Below are positions 6,242 through 14,507 of a DNA stretch of 20,170 nucleotides, piece after piece. The DNA lies in contig JAQWBK010000020.1 in the NCBI GenBank assembly GCA_028706415.1, positions 1 through 20,170 of the forward strand, in the 5' to 3' direction. A program made the translations under genes and the position numbers. The stretch comes from Oscillospiraceae bacterium (GTDB lineage Bacteria; Bacillota; Clostridia; Oscillospirales; Acutalibacteraceae). The notes beneath the pieces are model-generated. The model was not told the origin of the DNA. It saw nothing but the letters and a program-made list of their open reading frames with translations, and did not search any database. Position 1 is the first letter of the stretch, and each line of letters begins with the position of its first letter.

Positions 6242-7330
6242 ATGGCTAGAGTTTATAATTTTTCTGCCGGTCCCTCGGTTCTTCCCGAAAGTGTATTAAA
6301 AATAGCGGCATCAGAGATGCTGGATTATGAAGGTTCGGGACAATCCGTAATGGAAATGTCACACCGCTCCAAGGTTTATGAGTCTATTATCAAGGGCTGC
6401 GAATCGCTTCTTCGCGAGGTTATGAGTATTCCCGATAATTATAAGGTGTTGTTTCTTCAGGGCGGTGCCTCCTCTCAGTTTGCCATGCTTCCGCTTAACC
6501 TTATGAACGGCAGCGGCAAGGCTGATTTTGTGCTTACAGGTCAGTGGGCAAACAAGGCATATAAAGAAGCTGCTCGTTACGGTCAGGCGAATGTTGTCGC
6601 CTCCTCCAAAGATAAGACTTTTTCATATATTCCCGAGCTTGACTCCTCCTCCTTCACACCGGATGCCGATTATTTTCATATCTGCGTAAATAATACCATT
6701 TACGGAACACGCTATACCACCCTGCCCCAGACCGGTAATGTGCCGCTGGTGGGTGATATTTCCTCATACATTTTGTCCCAGCCTATCGATGTCTCCCGCT
6801 TTGGTGTACTATATGCGGGTGCACAGAAAAACATGGCTCCTGCCGGGCTTACCGTTGTCATCATCCGTGAGGATTTGATAGGAAATGCTCGGGATATAAC
6901 CCCCACAATGTTTAATTACCAAACACACAGCGATAACGGTTCAATGTTCAACACACCCCCCTGCTATTCCATTTATATTTGCAAGCTGGTTCTCGAATGG
7001 ATTAAGAATGAAATCGGCGGACTTGAAAAGATGAAGGCAATCAACGAAAAGAAAGCCGCCCTACTGTATGATTTTCTTGATTCATCAAAGATGTACCGCG
7101 GCACCGTGGTTAAAAAGGATCGTTCACTGATGAATATTCCCTTTGTAACCGGAGACGAGGAATTGGATGCAGAGTTTGTTAAGCAGGCAACAGCAGCCGG
7201 ATTCATCAATCTCAAGGGGCATCGGTCTGTGGGTGGTATGCGCGCTTCGATATATAACGCAATGCCTATTGAGGGCATTGAAAAGCTGGTTGAGTTTATG
7301 AAGGCTTTTGAAGCTAATAATACCAGATAA
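6242..7330 (+). CDS. serC: Phosphoserine aminotransferase
   Basis: A 362-residue class V aminotransferase, full length for SerC. It makes O-phosphoserine from 3-phosphohydroxypyruvate and glutamate, the second step of serine synthesis, and may also act in pyridoxal phosphate synthesis. The N-terminus VYNFSAGPSVLPESVL is diagnostic. HRSK (41-44) and the phosphate-binding GGASSQF (74-80) follow, and the PLP lysine is Lys196 in YAGAQKNMAP. GGAGG lies nine bases before the ATG. serA follows after 20 bases, so the two are co-transcribed. No serB-type phosphatase is in the window. Confidence 0.96.
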   Translation: MARVYNFSAGPSVLPESVLKIAASEMLDYEGSGQSVMEMSHRSKVYESIIKGCESLLREVMSIPDNYKVLFLQGGASSQFAMLPLNLMNGSGKADFVLTGQWANKAYKEAARYGQANVVASSKDKTFSYIPELDSSSFTPDADYFHICVNNTIYGTRYTTLPQTGNVPLVGDISSYILSQPIDVSRFGVLYAGAQKNMAPAGLTVVIIREDLIGNARDITPTMFNYQTHSDNGSMFNTPPCYSIYICKLVLEWIKNEIGGLEKMKAINEKKAALLYDFLDSSKMYRGTVVKKDRSLMNIPFVTGDEELDAEFVKQATAAGFINLKGHRSVGGMRASIYNAMPIEGIEKLVEFMKAFEANNTR

Positions 7331-7350
7331 ATATAGAAAGGATGAGAATT

Positions 7351-8517
7351 TTGTTTAACATATCAACCCTGAATAAGATATCGGAATGCGGAACAAGCTT
7401 GTTTAATAAAGAAAGCTATACTATTTCCGACTCAAGCGACTCGCCTGACGGTATTATGGTGCGTTCTGCATCCATGCATGATATGGAACTGCCCTCCTCA
7501 TTACTGGCTATTGCCCGTGCCGGTGCAGGAGTGAACAATATTCCGCTTGATAAATGCAGTGCTGAGGGTATTGTTGTTTTTAATACCCCCGGTGCCAATG
7601 CCAATGCGGTTAAGGAGCTTGTAATTGCCGGTCTGCTGATTTCATCCCGTCGGGTTATATCGGCGGTGGATTGGGCAAAAACGCTCAAGGGCAAAGGGGA
7701 TGAGGTTCCCAAGCTGGTTGAAAAGGGGAAAAGTCAATTTGCCGGCCCTGAAATTACCGGTAAAACCTTGGGGGTTATCGGTCTGGGTGCCATCGGCGTT
7801 CTTGTCGCCAACGCAGCCAAACGCTTGGGTATGGAGGTCTACGGTTATGACCCTTATCTGTCTGTTAAGGCGGCTTGGGGTGTATCCAGTTCGATACATC
7901 ATGCCTCCAGCCTTGAGCAGATTTATGAAAATTGCGATTATATTACCATTCATGTTCCGCTTACCCCCGAAACAAAAGGCATGTTAAATACAGCCGCCTT
8001 TGCAATGATGCCCGAGGGTGTTCGCATTCTCAACTTCTCCCGCGCCGACTTGGTCAACGGGGATGATATGCGTGCAGCTCTTGCAGATGGCAAGGTTGCA
8101 GCCTATGTTGTCGATTTTCCCACCGACGATATGCTTGATGTCCAAAATGTGATTGCAATACCGCATCTTGGCGCCTCCACCCCCGAGAGTGAGGATAACT
8201 GTGCCGAAATGGCAGCTCACGAGCTTATCGAATACCTTGAATACGGTAATATTCTTAACTCGGTTAATTTCCCGTCGGTTGAGGCTCCTCGCACAACAGA
8301 TACCCGCCTTTGTGTTCTGCACCGCAACATTCCCAATATGCTCTCGCGAATCAGCGGGGTTGTCTCGGCAACCGGTGCCAACATTGAGTCCATGGCAAAC
8401 CGCTCCAAAAAGGATTTTGCGTATACCATACTTGATGTTGTGGGTGATGTTTCGAGGGATTGTATAAATACAATACAAGACATTGACGGGGTAATCAGGG
8501 TCCGTAAAATAAGATAA
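7351..8517 (+). CDS. serA: D-3-phosphoglycerate dehydrogenase with ACT domain
   Basis: First enzyme of serine synthesis, oxidising 3-phosphoglycerate with NAD+. It has about 388 residues: a split catalytic domain, a central Rossmann fold (LGVIGLGAIG), the catalytic Arg in NFSRADLV, the catalytic His in IPHLGAST, and a short C-terminal ACT domain (about residues 315-388) that may bind serine. I prefer the TTG at 7351. AAAGG directly abuts the ATG at 7342, leaving no spacing, and relatives as I recall start Met-aromatic-x-Ile followed by LNKI, as here. The catalytic Glu of the DVFPTEP segment in the E. coli enzyme corresponds to Asp here (DFPTDD). It ends at a strong terminator. Confidence 0.93.
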   Translation: MFNISTLNKISECGTSLFNKESYTISDSSDSPDGIMVRSASMHDMELPSSLLAIARAGAGVNNIPLDKCSAEGIVVFNTPGANANAVKELVIAGLLISSRRVISAVDWAKTLKGKGDEVPKLVEKGKSQFAGPEITGKTLGVIGLGAIGVLVANAAKRLGMEVYGYDPYLSVKAAWGVSSSIHHASSLEQIYENCDYITIHVPLTPETKGMLNTAAFAMMPEGVRILNFSRADLVNGDDMRAALADGKVAAYVVDFPTDDMLDVQNVIAIPHLGASTPESEDNCAEMAAHELIEYLEYGNILNSVNFPSVEAPRTTDTRLCVLHRNIPNMLSRISGVVSATGANIESMANRSKKDFAYTILDVVGDVSRDCINTIQDIDGVIRVRKIR

Positions 8518-8530
8518 TACATATTATGAC

Positions 8531-8574
8531 AAATAAAATTTGGGCGGGGTTAAAACCCCGCCCAAGTTTTATTT
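8531..8574. terminator. Strong bidirectional rho-independent terminator
   Basis: A nearly perfect 44-base palindrome. The GC-rich core TTGGGCGGGGTT (8540-8551) pairs with 8554-8565 and is flanked by AAATAAAA and TTTTATTT arms that supply a U-run on either strand. It sits between the convergent serA (plus) and EF-G2-like (minus) genes and can serve both. Confidence 0.92.
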
Positions 8575-8578
8575 ATTA

Positions 8579-8659
8579 CTGAAGCCCGCCGACGACAACA
8601 ACGCTGTATGGCGGAAAACAGACCGCAAAGATGTCTTGATTTTTACTTGAGAGCAGTAT
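8579..8659 (+). repeat. Miniature inverted-repeat element, copy B (5'-truncated)
   Basis: These 81 bases match the right half of the copy at 18852-19009 with a single difference by eye, and end with the same TTTTACTTGAGAGCAGTAT. The left half and left inverted repeat are missing. The element ends six bases from the stop codon of the EF-G2-like gene and starts five bases after the terminator. Confidence 0.75.
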
Positions 8660-8664
8660 GAATA

Positions 8665-10737
8665 TTAACCCTCGTCTTCCGCCTTGTATGCCGCAATAAC
8701 CTTTTGTGCAACCGGCTGAGGTGCTTCTTCATACCTTGCAAATTCATACCTGAAATATCCCCGCCCTTGTGTGAGGGAACGGACCATGGTTGAGAAATTG
8801 CCCATTTCCGCCATGGGGACTTCGGCTTCGACACAGGTAAGATTGTCTTCCTCGGACGGGGCCATTCCCAAAACGCGTCCGCGGCGTTTATTGATATCCC
8901 CCATGATATCGCCGGTATGATCATTTGGTACATAAGCTTTAAGCGAACCGACCGGCTCGAGCAGAGCGGGGCTAGCCTGGGGTATTCCCGTTTTATATGC
9001 AACATGGGCTGCCAGCTTAAAGGCCATTTCGGACGAATCCACCGGATGATAAGAACCGTCATATAATGTAGCCTTTATTCCGACCATGGGAAAGCCGGCC
9101 AAGGTGCCTTTTACGGCAGCCTCTTGCAGTCCCTTTTCGACAGCCGGGAAGAAGTTCTTTGGCACCGAACCGCCGAAAACAGTCTCTCTAAACTCAAGCT
9201 TTTCATTATCTCCCGGTTCAAATTCAATCCAAACATCACCAAACTGGCCATGACCGCCCGATTGCTTTTTATGCCGCCCTTGAACCTTAACCTTTTTACG
9301 GATGGTTTCCCTGTAAGGCACTTTAGGAACTTCAAGCGTAACATCGACACCGAATTTGCTTTTCAGCTTTGAAATGACAACATCAAGATGCTGCTCACCC
9401 AACCCCGAAAGAACCCTCTCATGTGTTTCGTGGTTGTGTATATAGCCGATGGTTGGGTCTTCCTCCATCAAGCGGGACAAACCCATGGATATTTTTTCTT
9501 CATCTGCTTTATTTTTAGCCTGTACAGCCATGGACAAATTGGGCAGCTCAAATTTAATTCCAGGAAGTATTACCTGCCTGGAGGGAACGCAGAGGGTATC
9601 CCCTGTATTTGTTGAGGCAAGCTTGGATACCGCACCGATATCTCCGGCACAGACATACGGAACCTCATCCTGCTTTTTCCCCCGAACCAAAAACACCTTA
9701 CCGATTTTTTCGGTCACTCCGGTGCGCATGTTAACCAGTGTGGTATCCGGGCGAACCTCCCCGCTTATAACCTTGAAATATAATAGCTTCCCGACAAATG
9801 GGTCAACAATTGTCTTGAACACTACAGCAGCGGTGGGTGCATCATCATCAACCGTCAGCTTAACCGGATTTCCATCTTTATCGGTTGCGTTTTCACCCGC
9901 CATCGACTGGGCATACGGTGCAAGCCAAATCAGCCCGTTCATCAGCTGTTCGATTCCTTCGAGTGTATAGGCGGAACCGCAGAAAACCGGAGCTATTTCG
10001 CCCTTGCGTACACCTGATGCCAATCCGTTAATCAGTTCGTCCGGAGTAAACTCATCACCGGAAAAGTATTTTTCCATTAATTCTTCGCTTGTTTCAGCCA
10101 CCGCTTCGTTCATGGCCGTTCGCAATCCTTCAAGCCTGTGCCCCATTTCGGGCATTGATACCTGCGTTGACTTGCCGTCCTTATAAGTATAAGCCTTATA
10201 CTCCACAAGATTTATATAGCACTGAACCTGTCGATTTTCGACAAAGGGAACCACAAGCGGGCAAACCATAGGCCCGAATTTTGCCTTCAACTCTTCAAAC
10301 ACCTTGTAAAAATCGGCGTTCTCGTTATCCATTTCATTCACATAAAATATTTTTGCAATTCCTTTTTTTGATGCCGTACTAAATCCTTTTTCAACGCCCA
10401 CCGAAACGCCCGACTTTCCGGACACAGTGATTACAGCGCTTCCGGCAGCCCGCATTCCTTCACTCACACCGCCGGAAAAATCAAACAGTCCGGGGGTGTC
10501 CAGAATATTAATTTTAGTATTTTTCCATTCAAAAGGTGCAACCGACATCGAAACAGAGGCCTTACGCTTAATTTCCTCCGCATCAAAATCACATACGGTG
10601 GTTCCGTCGTTAATGCGTCCCAGTCTGTCGGATGCTCCTGATAAAAACAGCATAGCTTCTGCAAGCGATGTCTTACCTGTACCGGAATGCCCGACAAAAG
10701 CGACATTGCGGATGTTTTTTGCGTTGTATTGTTTCAA
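8665..10737 (-). CDS. Elongation factor G-like GTPase (EF-G2 type)
   Basis: About 690 residues with the EF-G domain order: GTPase domain, OB-like domain II, then domains III-V, including a domain IV with the SYHPVDSSEMAF signature. It is not the main translocase by motif. The P-loop is GHSGTGKTS (16-24) rather than AHIDAGKTT. Switch II is DTPGLFDF (80-87), where the catalytic His of EF-G (DTPGHVDF) is Leu. The G4 motif reads NEMD (134-137) instead of NKMD. This fits the EF-G2 / FusA2-like group, some members of which I recall having weak or no ribosome-stimulated GTPase. The start is the TTG at 10735-10737: AAAGGAGAGG lies six bases before it, and the upstream ATG would place that site inside the gene. 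It has its own promoter. Confidence 0.9.
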   Translation of the reverse strand: MKQYNAKNIRNVAFVGHSGTGKTSLAEAMLFLSGASDRLGRINDGTTVCDFDAEEIKRKASVSMSVAPFEWKNTKINILDTPGLFDFSGGVSEGMRAAGSAVITVSGKSGVSVGVEKGFSTASKKGIAKIFYVNEMDNENADFYKVFEELKAKFGPMVCPLVVPFVENRQVQCYINLVEYKAYTYKDGKSTQVSMPEMGHRLEGLRTAMNEAVAETSEELMEKYFSGDEFTPDELINGLASGVRKGEIAPVFCGSAYTLEGIEQLMNGLIWLAPYAQSMAGENATDKDGNPVKLTVDDDAPTAAVVFKTIVDPFVGKLLYFKVISGEVRPDTTLVNMRTGVTEKIGKVFLVRGKKQDEVPYVCAGDIGAVSKLASTNTGDTLCVPSRQVILPGIKFELPNLSMAVQAKNKADEEKISMGLSRLMEEDPTIGYIHNHETHERVLSGLGEQHLDVVISKLKSKFGVDVTLEVPKVPYRETIRKKVKVQGRHKKQSGGHGQFGDVWIEFEPGDNEKLEFRETVFGGSVPKNFFPAVEKGLQEAAVKGTLAGFPMVGIKATLYDGSYHPVDSSEMAFKLAAHVAYKTGIPQASPALLEPVGSLKAYVPNDHTGDIMGDINKRRGRVLGMAPSEEDNLTCVEAEVPMAEMGNFSTMVRSLTQGRGYFRYEFARYEEAPQPVAQKVIAAYKAEDEG

Positions 10738-10838
10738 TGAAAACCTCTCCTTTCGTATGTGCACGCCGATATGCCAGATTTCGATTCATTTATGCTATTT
10801 ACACAAAAATAAATTGCCTGTTCGAAACCACTTTGATA

Positions 10839-10867
10839 ATTATATCTTACTTGCCAATCCTTTTCAA
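10839..10867 (-). promoter_or_regulatory. Sigma-A promoter of the EF-G2-like gene
   Basis: On the minus strand: TTGAAA (10867-10862), a 17-base spacer and TATAAT (10844-10839). The leader is about 95 bases. It lies directly after the terminator of the upstream membrane-protein gene, so the two genes are separate transcription units. Confidence 0.7.
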
Positions 10868-10889
10868 CAAGAAAAATGCTCATCTAAAA

Positions 10890-10927
10890 AAAATTACTCC
10901 GTGTCACAATGCACACGGAGTAATTTT
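10890..10927 (-). terminator. Rho-independent terminator of the trmH/P-type ATPase-like operon
   Basis: A perfect 15-bp stem, AAAATTACTCCGTGT (10890-10904) with 10913-10927, around an 8-base loop. On the minus strand it is followed by further U residues. It begins 18 bases after the stop codon of the 791-residue membrane protein gene. Confidence 0.9.
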
Positions 10928-10944
10928 GTTAATTTTATACAGTT

Positions 10945-13320
10945 TTAAACTCGGTTAATACAGGGTACAAGCCAGGATATAAATGTCCATAGCAATGAAT
11001 AGGCAATCAGTATTAGCGCAGGCATTATTTCGCCTGCATAAAGAGTCATTAATACCAAAAGTGAAAACCCTAATATTCCACCGATAATATGTATAACCAA
11101 TGCCAATCTGACTGCATGGAAGAGGCGGTGGCAGTATGTAACCCCGTATGCCGTACCCTCTAAGCGGCCGTTAGATGCAAGGACGGCTTCTGTCTCTTCA
11201 CTTTTTTGGGTAAGGAGCTGATCATAGCTTCGACCCGCCGGGGCACCCATTACCTCAATATAATATGGGTCGAGATCATAGGTCTGGCATAAAAGCTCTT
11301 CGGTAACATTAGGATCGCAGGTTCTGACAAGCAGGGTGATACCCGACCTGCAAAGGTTTTTCAGTGCTTTTTCAATACCTTCATCGGCGACATAGCTTAC
11401 AACAAACATGGCCGAAAGCTCCCCGGTGGTTGAAAGATATACCACCTGTCGGCCGTTTTTTGTATATCGTGCTTCATAATCTCTGGATGGAACATCCACC
11501 CCATGATTTTCAAGCAGACGACGGTTACCGATAAGAACGCGCCGCCCTCCAACCCAGCCGGACATGCCCATCTCATGCTCATAAACCAGGGTATCAACCT
11601 CTTTTAATATTTCTGTGCGGTTCTGAACCACCCGCCTGAACACGCTGGATAACGGCCCTCCGGCGGCAATAGAAACCGCAGCGGCATCAAGAATGGCTTC
11701 ATCAATGCGGGCTCCCGAAAAGGTCTTTATACCATGAAGCAGCACACTCTCACTTGGAAAAACCTCAAGCGCATCCACCGCCAAAGCATGGATATTCCCG
11801 AATTCCTCCACTGCTTGCCATCCGATAAGCATTGCGCCGTGGCGTAAAGCTTTTTTTGCCGCCCTTAAAATCGGGAAGTTTGCGGCCGTTAATGCGCCAA
11901 TCGGAGCAGAAATAAAGACAGCGGATACAAACACGGTAATGCCGTTCATTATCGAGCCGTTGAAAATGCCATAGACGGCTGCCAAAACAGCCGAAGCACC
12001 TATCGCACAGGGAACATATAAACTAATAAACCGCTCTCCCGGATTTACCTCATAAGAATTTTCAAGAAATCTTGTTAGGAAATCGGTCTTTTCAAGATAA
12101 CATACCTCGGGTTCACCGATAGCAACGGCGGCCCGCCCGACTTCCTCTGCTGTTTTTCTGCTCTCTATTAGACGGGCGGCATATTTTTCCCCGCGATATG
12201 ATACAAACTTGAAATTATCATTGATACGCAGCACCAGCATCAGCCTGCCCAGCGCACTAAAAAACAAGGCCACCACCCCAGCCGGAGCAAAAATAATAGC
12301 CTTATCTCCGGTTATAACCTCGGGATAAAAAAACATCAATATCGTGTGTATGACGGTCAACACAACTATAACGGCCATCATGCTGTCAATTCCTGCACGA
12401 AGATGAAACAGTGATGATAATCCTTCACCAACCGAACGATGATTTACAAGCGCGGCGGTTGACAGCAGAAAAACATTCAAGCCGATGTAAAGAACAGGAT
12501 TGATATTTGTCCAGCTTAATGAATACAGAATTGATGTTCCGATAAGCGTCAAGGCAAAAGTGCCTGTCAGTATGAGCTGTATCCATCCGGTGCGCCGGCG
12601 GTAAATCAGCTCGTTTCGCACGGCATCTGCATCATCATAGCTGCCAAAATCCTCAATCTCTTCATCCTCGAAGGTTTCGGGCTCTTCGGAAGGATCATTT
12701 TCCTCCTCCTCCCCCGACAACCTTAAAGCAACCGGTGGCTGAAGCTTGAAATTTTCAGCTTTTTTTCTGCGTTCCCTTTGAAGCCTGTCCTCCCAATCCT
12801 CGGAATGGGGAGTTTCGTCTTCAGGAAGTCCCTCCAGCAAGCTGTCAAGTTGAATTTGGTCCAGCCCATCGGTTTTCTCGTTTTGAGCGGGAATCTCATT
12901 TCCTATTTGGTTTTCAATAATCTGTTTATCAGAGCTTTTAGGAAGGAAGACCTTAACCTCTTCCTCAGTGCCATTATTCGATTCATTACCCTGTTCATGC
13001 GAGGTCTTTATCGTGAATGCACGGGTAGCTACATCAATTCCCTTAACAGGCTTATGCTTTATCGTTTCTTGGTTATCGTTATCGTCGGGAAGGACACCAT
13101 CCGAAAAATCAGATACCTGTCGTTCCGGTTTTTTAATTTTATCTTTTTTTTGCAAAAGAGTTCCCAGATTAACCAAGGCATCGTTTTTTTTGGGTTTAAA
13201 GAGCGGCTCTTCATGCAGAGGCTGCTTCAGGCGCTCTGACTTCTTTATTTGCGCTTCTTCCAAAATAGCATCAACCTGATAATCCGGAAGCTTCTCAAAT
13301 TTTTCGCTCAACAGTACCAC
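10945..13320 (-). CDS. Catalytically degenerate P1B-type ATPase-like membrane protein
   Basis: About 788-791 residues. Residues 1-240 are charged and probably disordered, with an acidic run at 204-232. Eight predicted transmembrane helices follow (about 246-268, 275-292, 311-332, 341-366, 432-455, 458-482, 734-761, 764-786), the P1B pattern. The stretch 472-520 aligns without gaps to the CPC-to-DKTGT region of CopA-type pumps, but CPC is API, and DKTGT is DALEV (Asp516 kept). Downstream, the HP motif reads GP (555-556) and TGD reads TCD (667-669). GDGxND is absent. The loop before helix 5 (about 65 residues) is too short for an actuator domain and lacks TGES. It therefore cannot be a normal pump; a scaffold, sensor or regulatory role is inference. 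The start is GTG at 13320 or TTG at 13311. It follows trmH by 36 bases. Confidence 0.8.
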   Translation of the reverse strand: MVLLSEKFEKLPDYQVDAILEEAQIKKSERLKQPLHEEPLFKPKKNDALVNLGTLLQKKDKIKKPERQVSDFSDGVLPDDNDNQETIKHKPVKGIDVATRAFTIKTSHEQGNESNNGTEEEVKVFLPKSSDKQIIENQIGNEIPAQNEKTDGLDQIQLDSLLEGLPEDETPHSEDWEDRLQRERRKKAENFKLQPPVALRLSGEEEENDPSEEPETFEDEEIEDFGSYDDADAVRNELIYRRRTGWIQLILTGTFALTLIGTSILYSLSWTNINPVLYIGLNVFLLSTAALVNHRSVGEGLSSLFHLRAGIDSMMAVIVVLTVIHTILMFFYPEVITGDKAIIFAPAGVVALFFSALGRLMLVLRINDNFKFVSYRGEKYAARLIESRKTAEEVGRAAVAIGEPEVCYLEKTDFLTRFLENSYEVNPGERFISLYVPCAIGASAVLAAVYGIFNGSIMNGITVFVSAVFISAPIGALTAANFPILRAAKKALRHGAMLIGWQAVEEFGNIHALAVDALEVFPSESVLLHGIKTFSGARIDEAILDAAAVSIAAGGPLSSVFRRVVQNRTEILKEVDTLVYEHEMGMSGWVGGRRVLIGNRRLLENHGVDVPSRDYEARYTKNGRQVVYLSTTGELSAMFVVSYVADEGIEKALKNLCRSGITLLVRTCDPNVTEELLCQTYDLDPYYIEVMGAPAGRSYDQLLTQKSEETEAVLASNGRLEGTAYGVTYCHRLFHAVRLALVIHIIGGILGFSLLVLMTLYAGEIMPALILIAYSLLWTFISWLVPCINRV

Positions 13321-13356
13321 GCCCTTCCTTGGAACTATATCTTAAAAATTATAATT

Positions 13357-14169
13357 TCAGCGTGAAACCAAACCGTGCCTCTGGCGGGCAACCTCATAAA
13401 GAAGAATGCCGCATGCCACAGAAGCGTTAAGGGATGAAACATTTCCCAGCATGGGGAGAGATAGAATAAAGTCGCATTGCTCACGGACAAGCCTTCCCAC
13501 CCCTCGCCCCTCGGAGCCCACCACAATGGCGGCGGCACCCTTCAGGTCGGCTGTACACCAAGCCTCACCCTGCATATCCAATCCATAAATCCAGACCCCC
13601 CGCTTTTTCAGTTCGCGCAGAACATCTGATATGTTGGACACCCTTGCGACCGGTACATACTCAACCGCACCTGCAGAGGCCTTATACACCGCCGAAGTAA
13701 GGCCTGCCGAGCGGCGTTTTGGTATAATCACACCATGAGCGCCCGCAGCATCGGCCGTCCTGACAATTGCCCCCAAATTATGAGGGTCCTCCAGCTCATC
13801 ACATACAATGATAAACGGAGGTTCACCTTTTTTTTGGGCAGCATCAAAAATATCATCCACCGACGCATACTCCTTGCATGCCGCCACCGCGATAATTCCC
13901 TGATGATTTCGGCCTGCAAGACTGTCAAGGCGGCGGATGTCGACCTCCTTAACCGGAACATTCTTTTCCCTGCACTGCGCCAAAAGCATAACAATACTGC
14001 CTGTGCGCTCGCCCTTTGCGACCAGGACTTTATCAATCGCCCTGCCCGAGCGGAGGGCTTCACTCACCGCGTTTCTTCCTGCGATATAATCCTCAGGCAA
14101 ACGCTCTTCTTGGGAAGCCTCATTGAATATTTTTTCGGTCTTATTTTGCCGGTTTTCGGCACCCTTCAT
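13357..14169 (-). CDS. rlmB: TrmH/SpoU-family 2'-O-methyltransferase, RlmB-like
   Basis: A 270-residue SPOUT methyltransferase that would use SAM to methylate the ribose of a 23S rRNA guanosine (G2251 in E. coli numbering for RlmB). The three family motifs are present: DELEDPHNLGAIVRTAD (124-140, with Asn131 and Arg137), VVGSEGRGV (216-224) and LPMLGNVSSLNASVACG (238-254). An N-terminal substrate-binding domain begins GRNAVSEAL. The ATG has GAGG eight bases upstream. It heads an operon with the P-type ATPase-like gene. Assignment to RlmB rather than another TrmH-family enzyme rests on overall resemblance, so the exact target is less certain than the family. Confidence 0.88.
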   Translation of the reverse strand: MKGAENRQNKTEKIFNEASQEERLPEDYIAGRNAVSEALRSGRAIDKVLVAKGERTGSIVMLLAQCREKNVPVKEVDIRRLDSLAGRNHQGIIAVAACKEYASVDDIFDAAQKKGEPPFIIVCDELEDPHNLGAIVRTADAAGAHGVIIPKRRSAGLTSAVYKASAGAVEYVPVARVSNISDVLRELKKRGVWIYGLDMQGEAWCTADLKGAAAIVVGSEGRGVGRLVREQCDFILSLPMLGNVSSLNASVACGILLYEVARQRHGLVSR

Positions 14170-14253
14170 AGTCTATACCTCATATAATAAAATGTTATCA
14201 AGATTTTTTACAAAAATTCAAGCTAATATTCACATTGGTATTAATTCGGATTT

Positions 14254-14262
14254 ATTATAACA
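14254..14262 (-). promoter_or_regulatory. Extended -10 promoter of the rlmB operon
   Basis: On the minus strand, TGTTATAAT is an extended -10 element (TGnTATAAT). No good -35 box is visible at the right distance. The predicted leader is about 77 bases. Confidence 0.45.
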
Positions 14263-14398
14263 CAATACCGCGAAAAAAAGAAGTATGTTTCGCATTTTAG
14301 GACGGAGTAAAGTTATTGTAAGCTTTTAGGTACTAGAAGATCGCAAAAAAGTAATTCAGTGTCGTATTTAGCTCTTTTCTTCCATATCTTATATTTGC

Positions 14399-14427
14399 TT
14401 GCCCTTTTCCTGTTGAAATGATATAAT
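14399..14427 (+). promoter_or_regulatory. Sigma-A promoter of the activase/HgdB-like operon
   Basis: TTGCCC (14399-14404), a 17-base spacer and TATAAT (14422-14427). Transcription should begin near 14434, giving a leader of about 74 bases before the TTG start at 14508. Confidence 0.7.
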
Positions 14428-14507
14428 ACCAAAATAGCATGGCGGTGTATTATCATGATATTATATCTAAAAGTCAACGCCACCATATCTTGTTAGGAGG
14501 CTCCCAT

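Noticed and set aside
7984..8478. 164-residue minus-strand reading frame inside serA
   Set aside because: Antisense shadow of a well-supported gene, without its own signals.
12778..13239. 153-residue plus-strand reading frame opposite the pseudo-pump N-terminus
   Set aside because: The minus-strand gene has start signals, operon context and a terminator; this frame has none.
10945..13320. Calling the membrane protein a functional metal pump
   Set aside because: All motifs needed for phosphorylation, dephosphorylation, hinge function and metal binding are missing.
13735..14187. 150-residue plus-strand reading frame opposite rlmB
   Set aside because: Antisense to a gene with all three methyltransferase motifs.
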